DNA of 64,000 nt from Pseudovibrio japonicus (GTDB lineage Bacteria; Pseudomonadota; Alphaproteobacteria; Rhizobiales; Stappiaceae), in the NCBI RefSeq assembly GCF_014651595.1, contig NZ_BMXE01000004.1, positions 520,129 through 584,128 of the forward strand, read 5' to 3'. The position numbers and the translations under genes are program-made. Below the pieces are notes generated by a model, which saw only the letters and a program-made list of their open reading frames with translations, did not search any database and was not told the origin of the DNA. Shown one piece after another: positions 18,099 through 29,269 of the stretch (the stretch's first letter is position 1; each line of letters begins with the position of its first letter).

Positions 18099-18545
18099 GA
18101 ATAAATTCTCCTAGCAATCGGTCAGTAAGTTAGATTCCATGCAATCTTGGTAAACAGAGACTTAACACGGCAAATCTAAATGGCATTATCTAGCGAAAGT
18201 CGCAAGACTTCCGCGAAATCTCGGGGGGTAACATCTGTTGGTGAATGTAAGAAAATGATCAGCTCCCTGAACAAATCAGAGTTGACAATTTCTATATTTC
18301 AAACGTCAGCAGCGATTTTCAGCCCGAAAATTACGAGGGTTTCTTCCCCACTCAATGTGACCGTTTAATGGCTATTTGCCCTGAGTGGGAAAAAGCTGAC
18401 AGGCCTGCAAATGTTCGCCCGCACCTAGTGCAGGAAAGCAACAAATTGCCCAACTTACGCACAGTCCACCTGACAAATCCCCAGACCAAGAAACGCAGCT
18501 ACCGGCATAGGCTGACACTCCATCACCAGAAAAATCTGGACAAAT
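18099..18545. other. Long leader between ldtR and the L,D-transpeptidase
   Basis: A region of about 450 bases that must hold the transpeptidase promoter and, by analogy with Liberibacter, an LdtR operator. I see no clear operator. A 62-codon plus-strand frame from 18180 lacks a start site or family likeness and is not called. Confidence 0.4.
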
Positions 18546-18581
18546 AAAAACACCGCTCCGGCACAGCGAAGCGGTGTTTTT
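18546..18581 (-). terminator. Intrinsic terminator of ldtR
   Basis: Arms ACACCGCT and AGCGGTGT with flanking A and T tracts form a strong hairpin ending in TTTTT on the minus strand, 24 bases after the ldtR stop. The A/T tracts make it usable in both directions. Confidence 0.92.
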
Positions 18582-18604
18582 GAAGGATTTAGATCGCCTG
18601 GGAA

Positions 18605-19138
18605 TTAAAGGCGATAGAGGATTTGGTCTGTCCAGAAACGTTCCAGACGACGCAGGGACCGGTTCAGCTCTTCAAAATTCTCGGTTGAAAGCTCACCAAC
18701 CTGCTCTACAGAAAGGATATGACGGCTGTACAGATCATCAACAATCTGAGCGATTTCGCGCCCTTTTTCCGTCAGGCTCACGCGTACGGAACGGCGGTCC
18801 ATCTGGGAACGCTCATGGTTGATGTACCCGGTTTCAACAAGCTTCTTCAGATTGTAAGAAACGTTGGAACCAAGATAGTAACCGCGTGTGCGAAGTTCGC
18901 CCGCAGTTAGCTCCGCATCGCCGATATTGAAGAGAAGCAGTGCCTGAACACTGTTCACATCAGAACGACCCATGCGGTCAAACTCATCTTTAATGACGTC
19001 AAGAAGGCGACGATGCAAACGCTCGATGAGCGTCAATGCTTCTAGATATGCAGGCTTCAAACCTACTGTTTCTTCTTCTTGCGCCAAGACCTCAACAGCC
19101 CTGTTTGGATTGATCATCTGGTTGCGCCTCATGTCCAT
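18605..19138 (-). CDS. ldtR: MarR-family regulator LdtR
   Basis: A winged-helix dimeric repressor or activator of the MarR family, 177 residues. The stretch LIERLHRRLLDVIKDEF with RSDVNSVQALLLFNIGD and GELRTRGYYLGSNVSYNLKK, then the wing RSQMDRRSVRVSLTEKGREI, matches LdtR of Liberibacter and its Rhizobiales relatives very closely. LdtR there governs an L,D-transpeptidase and osmotic-stress tolerance. The ATG at 19138 gives MDMRRNQM; a second ATG at 19117 has GAGG ten bases upstream and may be the true start. The probable target is next to it. Confidence 0.9.
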   Translation of the reverse strand: MDMRRNQMINPNRAVEVLAQEEETVGLKPAYLEALTLIERLHRRLLDVIKDEFDRMGRSDVNSVQALLLFNIGDAELTAGELRTRGYYLGSNVSYNLKKLVETGYINHERSQMDRRSVRVSLTEKGREIAQIVDDLYSRHILSVEQVGELSTENFEELNRSLRRLERFWTDQILYRL

Positions 19139-19272
19139 ATTTTTTCGTGCGTTCGTATTTTTATCAGCACTTGAAGCAAATTTACGCGACCGCTTCTAAG
19201 AACCGCTTAAGAGACACGATGAATTATTTCTTAATTACTAGCAAGCGTGTAGACCTTTCTTTAACGATCTAT

Positions 19273-20175
19273 TTACCCTAAGTTGCGAAGCAAGTGGATG
19301 ATACCGGAAAAGTCGCTGTTTTCCCCGCCATTCCCACAGTACTCCTCATAGAGCCGCGCCGCTCTTTCACCCATCGGTGTTTTCGCTCCGCTGGAACCTG
19401 CCGCCTCTTCTGCCAGCAACAAATCTTTCAGCATCATAGGCGCTGCAAAGCCAGGTTTATAGCCATTATTGGCAGGCGATGTCGGAACAGGTCCCGGAAT
19501 TGGACAGTAGGAGGTCAACGACCAACACTGACCGGAGGACTTCGACGAGACGTCAAAAAGCTTCTGCGGGTCCAGACCCAGCTTTTCAGCCAGAACAAAC
19601 GCCTCGCATGTGCCGATCATCGAAATACCAAGCAACATATTATTACAAATCTTCGCCGCCTGCCCAGCGCCGGCGTCACCGGCATGTACAAGCGACGCAC
19701 CCATGATCTCCAGCAGCGGCTTTGCCCGTTCAAAGGCAACCTCGGGCCCACCAATCATAAACGTCAGCGTGCCGTTTGCTGCACCGACAATACCACCTGA
19801 AACCGGGGCATCGACCATGTCCATGCCAGCCTCGCTTGCTGCCTTGGCAACATCGCGGCTGCTGTCCACATCAATAGTCGAGCTATCAATAAACAGCGTT
19901 CCTTTTGCCGCATGGGCAAGAATCCCATCCTCTCCCAAATAAACGGAGCGAACATGTTTTCCTGCCGGCAGCATGGTCACAACAGCCTGAACGTCGCGAA
20001 CTGCCTCGGCAGCAGAGGCAGCAACCTGCCCGCCAACAGCCTGAAACGCAGCACACGCCTCTTCAGAAAGATCAGTACCGACGACTTCATGTCCGGCTTT
20101 GACAAGATTTGCGGCCATCGGACCGCCCATATTGCCAAGGCCAATAAAAGCAACGCGAAGAACTTCCTCTCCCAT
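19273..20175 (-). CDS. mmsB: 3-hydroxyisobutyrate dehydrogenase
   Basis: A 300-residue NAD-dependent enzyme oxidising 3-hydroxyisobutyrate to methylmalonate semialdehyde in valine breakdown. The Rossmann motif is FIGLGNMGGPMAANLVKAG; then DAPVSGGIVGA and the catalytic-lysine region GAGQAAKICNNMLLG. The ATG at 20175 follows TTGGGAGGGTGCA; a longer upstream start lacks this site and is rejected. It is the last of the valine genes transcribed leftwards from 23056, though a gap of 157 bases separates it from the small membrane protein. Confidence 0.94.
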   Translation of the reverse strand: MGEEVLRVAFIGLGNMGGPMAANLVKAGHEVVGTDLSEEACAAFQAVGGQVAASAAEAVRDVQAVVTMLPAGKHVRSVYLGEDGILAHAAKGTLFIDSSTIDVDSSRDVAKAASEAGMDMVDAPVSGGIVGAANGTLTFMIGGPEVAFERAKPLLEIMGASLVHAGDAGAGQAAKICNNMLLGISMIGTCEAFVLAEKLGLDPQKLFDVSSKSSGQCWSLTSYCPIPGPVPTSPANNGYKPGFAAPMMLKDLLLAEEAAGSSGAKTPMGERAARLYEEYCGNGGENSDFSGIIHLLRNLG

Positions 20176-20332
20176 TGCACCCTCCCAAGAATCGCCGTCC
20201 GTCCTGATCATGAGCATTTTGAACTTGCCTGAAGCTGATCACTTCAGGTCCGCTCTGGTCAATTTGACGTATACGGCAGTTTGCAAACAGATAAATCTTT
20301 AGAAGCTGTAGACCAGACCAATTCTTAGCCGA

Positions 20333-20743
20333 TCACGCCAGCTCCTCCCGCTCCGCAAGGTAAAGCAGAACAAGATAAAGAGCGATTGCACTGATGTAGA
20401 ATACAACTTCGGCAGGACTACGACCGAAGACCACAGGAAACACAGAATACATCACCACTTGTGCCAGCGAGCGAAACAGCCACATAACCGTTCCCCAACT
20501 GGAAAGCAGCCACAGGCCAATGGCTGTCACTAAATCGAGAATCGCAAAAAAAATGATGGAAGACTGGACCTGAACTCCGATGTCTTCAAACGAGGCACCG
20601 TCAATAAAGCGCACACCGAGAATCGCTCCCCAGTAGCTCAGGCCCGCAATTAACATGAAGATGGCTAACATCCTGACATATGCATTCAGCAAAAACTGAA
20701 AGGAGGGCACCCTCTTCATCAGCTCTACAAAAACGCCAGGCAT
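20333..20743 (-). CDS. Small four-helix membrane protein (DUF6163-like)
   Basis: A 136-residue protein with four hydrophobic segments and the signature WLLSSWGTVMWLF, then SPAEVVFYISAIALYLVLLY. I recall a family of alphaproteobacterial membrane proteins called DUF6163 with this layout, but the match is from memory. Its function is unknown. It sits between the 3-hydroxyisobutyryl-CoA hydrolase and mmsB genes in the same orientation, with gaps of about 59 and 157 bases. Confidence 0.65.
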   Translation of the reverse strand: MPGVFVELMKRVPSFQFLLNAYVRMLAIFMLIAGLSYWGAILGVRFIDGASFEDIGVQVQSSIIFFAILDLVTAIGLWLLSSWGTVMWLFRSLAQVVMYSVFPVVFGRSPAEVVFYISAIALYLVLLYLAEREELA

Positions 20744-20802
20744 ACTTTGAGCTCCACCTTACACATCGACTACAATAAATCGGAGGCTAGCCCCTTGCCC
20801 CT

Positions 20803-21894
20803 CTAAAAGACAAGGTCGCCGCCCTTCGGTGGCATGAAATGTGCCTCAACATCAACTGTTTTTATTTCTTCAAGGCTCGAATGCTGCCATTTGGGGGCAT
20901 GATCCTTATCGATAATCACAGCCCGCACCCCTTCATAAAAATCTTTTCCCAGCAAAATCTGCGAGACGATCCGGTGCTCCATGACCATACACTCCTTCAT
21001 GGAAAGCCCCTCACCGCGCCGTACTTGCTGAAAAGCCACCTCCATGCTCAGCGGTGAACGTTTGGAAATCGTCTCCAACGCGGCAGCAGCAAAATCATTG
21101 TGCTCCGTGCCAAGCAGCTTACGCAGACGGTCCACCACCTGCAGCGTGCTGTCGGCGCCAAAACACGCCTCCACAACCTCTGCCTTAGCGTGAAGTGGCG
21201 CAGGCCCCGGATCAATCGCATAGCGCGCCAGCACAGGCTCCGCATCCTGCGCATCGCAAAGCGCCTCTTCCAACGCGGCCATATCCTCTGAACGCACGGC
21301 ATGGGTCAGGATACCGGACCAGTAACAATCCGCCTGCCGCAACCGCTCACCGGTCATGGCGCAATACATACCCGTGTGGTTAGGCATCTTGGGCAGGAAG
21401 TGGCTTCCGCCAACATCAGGGAAGAAACCAATGGCAGTCTCAGGCATAGCGAACATGATTTTTTCACTGCCAACGCGATAAGCACCATGTACCGAGATAC
21501 CCACGCCGCCGCCCATCACGATGCCATCAATCAGCGCGATCAGCGGTTTAGGATAGCTCTCCATATAGGTGTTGAGACGATATTCATCTGCAAAGAACGG
21601 CAGGCTCTCATCAATCTTCTCAGGACCATTTTCGGCAACCTGACGAATATCCCCGCCCGCGCAGAAAGCTTTTTCGCTGTTACTCTTGATGATCACATGA
21701 TGAATCTTGTCTTCAATCAGCCAGCGCTCCAGCTGCCGGTGCATGGCAACCACAATCTCATGGGTCAGAGCGTTCAGCGCCTTGGGGCGGTTGAGAATGA
21801 TCAGACCTGCATGGCCTTTCTCTTCAAAAAGAACATCAGTTATCTCGGACAAAGCTTCCCCCGCATATTCCTGCTGCACAGAGTGTCTATTCAT
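20803..21894 (-). CDS. 3-hydroxyisobutyryl-CoA hydrolase
   Basis: A crotonase-fold enzyme of 363 residues that releases CoA from 3-hydroxyisobutyryl-CoA in valine breakdown. Family stretches are AFCAGGDIRQVAENG (oxyanion hole), GGGVGISVHGAYRVG, and MPETAIGFFPDVGGSHFLP, which point to the hydrolase rather than a plain enoyl-CoA hydratase. The C-terminal region (RSPLSMEVAFQQVRRGEG) is also typical. I choose ATG at 21894, giving MNRHSV, with AGAGG in front; the longer start uses TTG. It starts 22 bases after the acyl-CoA dehydrogenase gene, so the two are in one operon. Confidence 0.92.
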   Translation of the reverse strand: MNRHSVQQEYAGEALSEITDVLFEEKGHAGLIILNRPKALNALTHEIVVAMHRQLERWLIEDKIHHVIIKSNSEKAFCAGGDIRQVAENGPEKIDESLPFFADEYRLNTYMESYPKPLIALIDGIVMGGGVGISVHGAYRVGSEKIMFAMPETAIGFFPDVGGSHFLPKMPNHTGMYCAMTGERLRQADCYWSGILTHAVRSEDMAALEEALCDAQDAEPVLARYAIDPGPAPLHAKAEVVEACFGADSTLQVVDRLRKLLGTEHNDFAAAALETISKRSPLSMEVAFQQVRRGEGLSMKECMVMEHRIVSQILLGKDFYEGVRAVIIDKDHAPKWQHSSLEEIKTVDVEAHFMPPKGGDLVF

Positions 21895-21916
21895 TTTGTC
21901 GCTATCCTCTTGCAAC

Positions 21917-23056
21917 TCAGGCTTTCATCATCTCACGCGCGATGATAACGCGCATAATTTCGTTGGTACCTTCCAGAATCTGGTGCACCCGCAGGTCGCG
22001 CAAATGCCGCTCCAGAGGATAATCCTTCAGATATCCGTAACCACCATGGATCTGCAGTGCATCATTGACCACCTTAAAGCCGGTATCCGTCGCCAGTCGC
22101 TTGGCCATCGCCGCCATCTTGGTCGCCTGAGGATCTTTCCTGTCCAGCAGGAAAGCCGCCTTATGCAGCAGCAATCGCGCCGCCTCCAGCTCCGTCGCCA
22201 TATCCGCAACCTTGAACTGCAACGCCTGGAACTGGGCCAGAGAACGACCAAACTGCTTGCGCTCGTCCATATACTGTAAGGCCCGGTCCAGGCAGAACTG
22301 CGCTCCGCCAAGGGAACACGCCCCAATATTCAACCGGCCACCATCAAGCCCGACCATGGCAAACGAGAACCCCTGCCCCTCTAGCCCGACAAGATTTTCA
22401 ACGGGAACCCTGCAATCCTCAAAGATCACCTGCGCCGTCGGCTGACTGCACCACCCCAGCTTGTGCTCGTTGGCACCAAACGAAAGCCCGGGCGCATCCT
22501 TCTCCACTACAATGCAGGAGATCCCCTTCGGCCCGTCCTCACCTGTACGCACCATACAAACATAAACGTCGGAAACCCCGCCTCCGGAGATAAAGGACTT
22601 GGACCCATTGATCACATAATAGTCCCCATCGCGCACAGCCCGCGTCCGCAGTGACGCCGCATCAGACCCAGCCCCCGGCTCTGTCAGGCAATAACTGGCC
22701 ACCTTCTCCATGCTGCAAAGATCAGGAAGGAATTTCTGCCGCAGCTCATCAGAGCCAAACCGGTCCAGCATCCCCGCCGCCATATTATGGATAGACAGAA
22801 ACGCCGCCGTAGAAACACACCCCTTGGAAAGCTCTTCAAAGATCAGCGCCCCATCAAGTCGCCCCAGCTGAGACCCGCCCACATCCTCGCGCACATAAAG
22901 CCCGCCCAGACCAAGCCCAGCCGCCTTGCGCAGCACATCGAGAGGAAAATGAGAATTCGCATCCCACTCCGCCGCAAATGGCGCCATCTCCTCCTGCGCA
23001 AAATCGGCAGCCATATCGACAAAGGCACGCTGATCTTCGTTCAACTCAAATTCCAT
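21917..23056 (-). CDS. Isobutyryl-CoA dehydrogenase (acyl-CoA dehydrogenase family)
   Basis: A 379-residue FAD enzyme. FAD-binding stretches YCLTEPGAGSDAASL and FISGGGVSDVYVC are clear. The C-terminal catalytic region ALQIHGGYGYLKDYPLERHL followed by RVHQILEGTNEIMR contains the Glu active-site base. LGWCSQPTAQVIFEDCRVP closely resembles human ACAD8, so isobutyryl-CoA is the likely substrate; this fits the hydrolase and mmsB genes downstream. It is the first gene of this operon. Methylmalonate-semialdehyde dehydrogenase is not in the window. Confidence 0.9.
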   Translation of the reverse strand: MEFELNEDQRAFVDMAADFAQEEMAPFAAEWDANSHFPLDVLRKAAGLGLGGLYVREDVGGSQLGRLDGALIFEELSKGCVSTAAFLSIHNMAAGMLDRFGSDELRQKFLPDLCSMEKVASYCLTEPGAGSDAASLRTRAVRDGDYYVINGSKSFISGGGVSDVYVCMVRTGEDGPKGISCIVVEKDAPGLSFGANEHKLGWCSQPTAQVIFEDCRVPVENLVGLEGQGFSFAMVGLDGGRLNIGACSLGGAQFCLDRALQYMDERKQFGRSLAQFQALQFKVADMATELEAARLLLHKAAFLLDRKDPQATKMAAMAKRLATDTGFKVVNDALQIHGGYGYLKDYPLERHLRDLRVHQILEGTNEIMRVIIAREMMKA

Positions 23057-24562
<1,506 letters not shown>

Positions 24563-24597
24563 AGCCCAGACAACAAGACACCCGCGAGAGCAAAAAC

Positions 24598-25839
24598 ATG
24601 TCAAAGGCGGCCTCACCTCTTCTCACCCTTTCAGATATTGAAGAGGCAGCAAAAAACATCAAGGGCGCGGTGCTTGCAACACCGCTCCTGCCAGCCGTTC
24701 AATTGGATGCCATCACTGGAGCCCATGTCTTCGTAAAATACGAAAACATGCAGGTCACCAACGCATTCAAAGAACGCGGCGCCCTGAACAAACTGCTTCA
24801 TCTGTCGGCAGAAGAAAAAAAACGCGGCGTGATTGCCATGTCCGCTGGCAACCATGCACAAGCCGTGGCCCTTCACGCACAACGCCTTGGCATCCCTGCC
24901 CTCATCGTCATGCCCAACGGAACACCCTATGTAAAGATCGAAGCGACCAAGGCCTTTGGCGCGAAGGTTGTTCTTGCGGGTGAAACCGTTGACGATGCGA
25001 AGAAGGAAGCCGACCGTCTCTCTGAAGAGCACGGCTATATCTGGGTGCATCCCTATGACGACTTGGAGGTCATTGCAGGTCAAGGCACCATCGCCCTTGA
25101 AATGCTTGAAGCTCAACCGGATCTGGACACGCTTGTTGTCCCAATCGGTGGCGGCGGTATGATCTCCGGCATCGCAGTCGCAGCCAAAGCGATTAAGCCG
25201 AACATCGAGATCATCGGCGTTGAAAGCGAACTCTACCCATCCATGTATGCCGCTCTCAACAATCAACCAATGAAGTGCGGCGGCAACTCTCTGGCAGAAG
25301 GCATTGCAGTCAAAATGCCGGGCGTCAACACGCAAGCACTGGCGAAACAGTACGTCGACGACATCCTATTGGTCAGTGAAACGCAGATTGAGGAGGCCAT
25401 CAACATCTTCCTCACGCGCTTGAAAACAGTAGCTGAAGGTGCCGGTGCTGCTGGCCTTGCTGCCATGTGCGCCCATCCTGAGCGTTTTAAAGGCAAGAAA
25501 GTTGGAGTTGTCCTCTGCGGCGGCAACATTAATCCCCGCTTGCTCGCCTCAATCGCCCTGCGCCAGTTGGTACGCCTTGGCAATATCATCCATATCCGCT
25601 GCAACATCCCGGACCGTCCGGGCATCCTTGGCGAGATCTCAACAACAATCGGCCAACTGGGTGGCAACATTTTAGAAGTGTCGCACCACCGCCTCTTCCT
25701 TGACGTCTCCGTAAAAGGTGCAACGCTGGATGTAGCCATTGAGACCCGCGACAACCAGCACGCCAAGGAAATTATCGCAGCGCTGGAAGCAGGCGATATC
25801 CACGTCACACTGCTGTCATCCGGCGAGATGCGATTCTAG
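24598..25839 (+). CDS. ilvA: Threonine ammonia-lyase with ACT domain
   Basis: A 413-residue PLP enzyme deaminating threonine to 2-oxobutyrate. The PLP lysine is in YENMQVTNAFKERGA; the phosphate-binding loop is VPIGGGGMISGIAVAAK; GGNINPRLL near residue 310 is conserved. A single C-terminal ACT domain, about residues 325-413 (IRCNIPDRPGILGEI), suggests regulation by amino acids. Whether it serves isoleucine synthesis or threonine breakdown cannot be settled; the single short ACT domain fits the tdcB/ilvA-like catabolic type as well. It follows hemB by 35 bases. Confidence 0.9.
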   Translation: MSKAASPLLTLSDIEEAAKNIKGAVLATPLLPAVQLDAITGAHVFVKYENMQVTNAFKERGALNKLLHLSAEEKKRGVIAMSAGNHAQAVALHAQRLGIPALIVMPNGTPYVKIEATKAFGAKVVLAGETVDDAKKEADRLSEEHGYIWVHPYDDLEVIAGQGTIALEMLEAQPDLDTLVVPIGGGGMISGIAVAAKAIKPNIEIIGVESELYPSMYAALNNQPMKCGGNSLAEGIAVKMPGVNTQALAKQYVDDILLVSETQIEEAINIFLTRLKTVAEGAGAAGLAAMCAHPERFKGKKVGVVLCGGNINPRLLASIALRQLVRLGNIIHIRCNIPDRPGILGEISTTIGQLGGNILEVSHHRLFLDVSVKGATLDVAIETRDNQHAKEIIAALEAGDIHVTLLSSGEMRF

Positions 25840-25876
25840 GAATATCCCCGCCAGCAAATTCCGATTAAGGTCATCT

Positions 25877-25904
25877 CCTGCGCCCAATACCGCCCCGGCG
25901 CAGG
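25877..25904 (+). terminator. Hairpin after threonine ammonia-lyase gene
   Basis: An eight-base perfect stem (CCTGCGCC with GGCGCAGG) around a 12-base loop, 38 bases beyond the stop. No T-run follows, so it may be a weak or Rho-assisted terminator. Confidence 0.45.
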
Positions 25905-26058
25905 GACTTGCGTCATGAGAGACGAAAAATTATCCTCTCATTGTCGGATTCTACAAAATTTGTTTGCTACTCCCGCTTGAAACCTAAAAAACGCACACCC
26001 AATTCTACAAAGAGACGCTGGGGAAGGCCCGGCACACACCAACCGAGCCGAGGCAAAA

Positions 26059-26547
26059 ATGAGCCATGAAGTGAGCACGCACCTGAACACTTATTACGAC
26101 CCCTACCTTAATCCGCAGCTATTTGATGGCGTGCGGATGAAACGTATCTTTGCGTGCGTCATTGATATTATCGCGATCACCATTCTTTCCGGCATCGCCT
26201 ACTTTGTCGTCGGCTTTCTGGGCATCCTGACCCTTGGCCTTGCATGGCTGTTATTCCCTGCAATCTGGCCACTTGTTGCCCTGGCTTACACAGCATTTTC
26301 GCTGGGTGGCTTTAACTCTGCAACCCCGGGAATGCGGGCTTTTGGGCTGGAAATGCGCCTCAACAACGGCAACCGCCCCTACCCGCTATATGCAGCAATT
26401 CACGTCGTGCTTTTTTATTTTTCAGTAACAGTGCTCAGTCCTTTTGTCCTCCTAGTCTCATTGTTTAGTGACCAAAAGAGACTCCTCCATGATATCGTCC
26501 TTGGTGCCGTTATTATGAATTCCCCGGTGGATAGTCTGCATCGATAA
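26059..26547 (+). CDS. RDD-family membrane protein
   Basis: A 162-residue membrane protein with three to four helices. Near the N-terminus VRMKRIFACVIDIIAIT is the Arg-containing first helix with Asp that gives the RDD family its name; the last part SDQKRLLHDIVLGAVIM carries the second conserved Asp. Members have been linked to ion exchange in some bacteria, but the role here is unknown. In related genomes an RDD gene lies beside bpt; here the SLC13 gene stands between them. ATG follows GAGGCAAAA. Confidence 0.88.
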   Translation: MSHEVSTHLNTYYDPYLNPQLFDGVRMKRIFACVIDIIAITILSGIAYFVVGFLGILTLGLAWLLFPAIWPLVALAYTAFSLGGFNSATPGMRAFGLEMRLNNGNRPYPLYAAIHVVLFYFSVTVLSPFVLLVSLFSDQKRLLHDIVLGAVIMNSPVDSLHR

Positions 26548-26630
26548 GCAGCCAATGATGCAACGTGCAGTGACGAACCTGCCGAGACCCTCTAATAACG
26601 TGTAGGAGATTAGCACGAGCGGGGACGCGC

Positions 26631-28463
26631 ATGGAGCACCTGAACATACCGATGATCCTGACCTTTGCGATTATCGGATTCACGATTGTCCTTTATGCGG
26701 TCGAACGCGTCGCCATTGAAATCGTAGCATTGGGCTCAATCGTCGCCCTGATGCTGCTTTTCATGGTTTTCCCTCAAACATTGAATGGACTGCCCGTCAG
26801 GCCGGAGGACTTTCTCTCCGGCTTCTCCAATCAGGCCTTGATCACAGTGATCTGCCTGTTGATTGTCGGGCAGGGTCTGTTCCAGACAGACGCATTGGAC
26901 AAGCCTGCTCAGGCAATCCTGCGCATGTCAAAACAGCGCCGCTGGCTGGCAACCGGTCCTTTGCTTATCACCGTCGGCATCGTCAGTGCATTTTTGAACA
27001 ACACGCCGGTTGTGGTGATCGCACTTCCAATTCTGACCACCGTCGCCGCCGCGCATAACACCTCTTCCTCCCGTTTTCTTATGCCCCTCTCGTTCATTAC
27101 GATTCTGGGTGGCATGACAACGATGATCGGGTCCTCCACCAACCTGCTCGTAACCAACGTCGCCAACGCAACCGGCGAAGTTCAGATCAATTTCTTCACC
27201 TTCACCGGCTTTGGCGCCATTCTGGCAGCCGTCGGCTCCATCTATGTTCTGTTCATCCTGCCACGCATCTTGCGGCCCCGCCAAACAATGGCCGAAGAGT
27301 TCACCGGTAAGGACGGACGGCAATTTATCGCACAGATTCCAATCGTTTACGGCCACCCACTGGTGGGAGAAAGAGCCATCGCAGGCATGTTCCCCGCCAT
27401 GAAGGAAATGACCGTCCGCCTGATCCAGCGCGGCGAACGCCCGCTCCTGCCTCCCTTTGAGGATATCCAGCTGCAGCCGGGCGACACCGTAATCGTAGCC
27501 GCCACCCGCGAAACCCTCACCCGCGCCATCAGCCAACGCCACCCCCTCCTCCCAGCCGACGCCAACGAAAGCCCGACCAGCGACGCAGATCATGCCTCTC
27601 CATCCGGCGCGCTCACTCTGGCCGAAGCAGTAGTTGCCCCCGGTTCGCGCCTGATTGGCCGCACGCTCTCCATGACCAGTTTCCACGCCGACACCGGCTG
27701 TGTGGTCACCGGACTGCAGCGCCGCAGCCGTATGCCACGCATGCCAATGACCGATATCCGTATGGAATCCGGGGATGTTTTGCTGATTGCCGGAAATCGC
27801 GATGAAATCAATCGCCTGCGCGGAAACCGGGATGTCCTCCTCATGGACTGGTCTGCAACCGAGCTGCCACAAAGAAGATATGCCCGCCGCGCACTTGCCA
27901 TTTTTGTCGTAATGATCGCTCTGGCAATCTCTGGCATCGTGCCGATCATGATCGCATCTCTGGGCGCGACACTGGCAATGATCGTATTCGGCTGCCTCAA
28001 CATCCGCCAGACCCTGCGCACAATCGACAGCCGCATCTTCATGTTGATCGGCGCCTCCATAGCCGCCTCGCGCGCGCTGGAGGCCACAGGCGGTGACGAC
28101 GCGATTGCGCTCGCACTCCTCAACCTTGCCGACGGGCGCTCCCCGGCATTTGTCCTCTCGCTCCTCTTTGCTGTTGTCGCGATTTTAACCAACTTACTCA
28201 GCAACAACGCAACAGCGGTGCTCTTCACACCCATTGCAATTGAGATGGCCCACAGGACCGGCGTCCCCGTTGAGCCCTTCATCATCTGCCTGATTTTTGC
28301 GGCAAACTGCTCTTTTGCAACGCCAATCGGTTATCAGACAAACCTCATAGTTATGGGTCCGGGGCACTACCGCTTCTCAGATTTTCTTCTGGCAGGCACG
28401 CCTCTTGCCATAATCATATGGTTGACCTTCTCATTCGCAGCTCCTTACTATTATAATCTGTAG
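26631..28463 (+). CDS. SLC13/DASS-type permease with two RCK-C (TrkA-C) domains
   Basis: A 610-residue transporter. Each half has an SLC13-type membrane domain; the tell-tale stretches are SAFLNNTPVVVIALPILT and GGMTTMIGSSTNLLVTNVA in the first half, and LLSNNATAVLFTPIAIEMA and ATPIGYQTNLIVMG in the second. Between them lie two regulatory RCK-C domains, about residues 215-300 and 325-415 (e.g. EDIQLQPGDTVIVAA and TDIRMESGDVLLIAG). Such proteins carry dicarboxylates, sulfate or other anions with Na+ or H+; the substrate here is unknown. It starts 84 bases after the RDD gene and ends 38 before bpt. Confidence 0.92.
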   Translation: MEHLNIPMILTFAIIGFTIVLYAVERVAIEIVALGSIVALMLLFMVFPQTLNGLPVRPEDFLSGFSNQALITVICLLIVGQGLFQTDALDKPAQAILRMSKQRRWLATGPLLITVGIVSAFLNNTPVVVIALPILTTVAAAHNTSSSRFLMPLSFITILGGMTTMIGSSTNLLVTNVANATGEVQINFFTFTGFGAILAAVGSIYVLFILPRILRPRQTMAEEFTGKDGRQFIAQIPIVYGHPLVGERAIAGMFPAMKEMTVRLIQRGERPLLPPFEDIQLQPGDTVIVAATRETLTRAISQRHPLLPADANESPTSDADHASPSGALTLAEAVVAPGSRLIGRTLSMTSFHADTGCVVTGLQRRSRMPRMPMTDIRMESGDVLLIAGNRDEINRLRGNRDVLLMDWSATELPQRRYARRALAIFVVMIALAISGIVPIMIASLGATLAMIVFGCLNIRQTLRTIDSRIFMLIGASIAASRALEATGGDDAIALALLNLADGRSPAFVLSLLFAVVAILTNLLSNNATAVLFTPIAIEMAHRTGVPVEPFIICLIFAANCSFATPIGYQTNLIVMGPGHYRFSDFLLAGTPLAIIIWLTFSFAAPYYYNL

Positions 28464-28501
28464 GGAGAAATGAGGATAAACAACGAAGAGGGACGCGCTA
28501 G

Positions 28502-29248
28502 GTGACACGGCAAGCCTATGATAACCCGCAGTTTTATCTAACTGCACCCACGGATTGCCCCTACCTGCCGGATCGTAAAGAACGTAAAGTCTTCACGCAT
28601 CTCGTCGGACCGAACGCACCTGCGCTCAATGATGTCCTCACACAAGGCGGCTTCCGCCGCTCGCAAAACATTGCCTACCGTCCTGCCTGCGAAGACTGCC
28701 GCGCCTGCGTATCAATCCGCGTCTGCGCACAAGAGTTCCAATGGACGAAGTCTTTAAAGCGTGTATGGAAAGACAATCAGGATCTGATCGGCACGGAGCT
28801 GCCTCCTGGTCCATCTACTGAGCAATATGACCTGTTTCATGACTACCTGAATGCCCGCCACACCAACGGCGGCATGACGGAGATGTCCCCCACCGACTAC
28901 TCCATGATGGTCGAGGATACCCACGTCGACACAGCCATCATCGAATACCGCCGTAGAGGTCCATACTCCTTCATTTCCGGCGAAGGCGAAGGACCGTTGA
29001 TTGGCGTGGCTCTTACTGACAGGCTTTGCGATGGCCTATCCATGGTCTATTCCTTCTTCGACCATAACGAGACTGACCGAAGCCTAGGCACCTTCATGAT
29101 CCTCGACCACATAACCCGCGCCCAACACCTCGGCCTACCCTATGTCTATCTGGGATACTGGGTTCAGGGCTCGCCCAAGATGGCCTACAAAGAACGTTTC
29201 AAGCCACAGGAACACCTTGCAGCACAAGGCTGGGAACGGCAGGACTAA
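28502..29248 (+). CDS. bpt: Aspartate/glutamate leucyltransferase (N-end rule)
   Basis: A 248-residue aminoacyl-tRNA-protein transferase of the Bpt/Ate1 fold. The N-terminal Cys-rich part has [20 protein letters not shown], and further on are [10 protein letters not shown] and [14 protein letters not shown] followed by [17 protein letters not shown], all diagnostic. It adds leucine to N-terminal Asp or Glu so that ClpS/ClpAP can degrade the protein. The start codon is GTG with AGAGGG upstream. The length is normal. Confidence 0.93.
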   Translation: MTRQAYDNPQFYLTAPTDCPYLPDRKERKVFTHLVGPNAPALNDVLTQGGFRRSQNIAYRPACEDCRACVSIRVCAQEFQWTKSLKRVWKDNQDLIGTELPPGPSTEQYDLFHDYLNARHTNGGMTEMSPTDYSMMVEDTHVDTAIIEYRRRGPYSFISGEGEGPLIGVALTDRLCDGLSMVYSFFDHNETDRSLGTFMILDHITRAQHLGLPYVYLGYWVQGSPKMAYKERFKPQEHLAAQGWERQD

Positions 29249-29269
29249 CCTGTATGCTAACCCCGGCTT

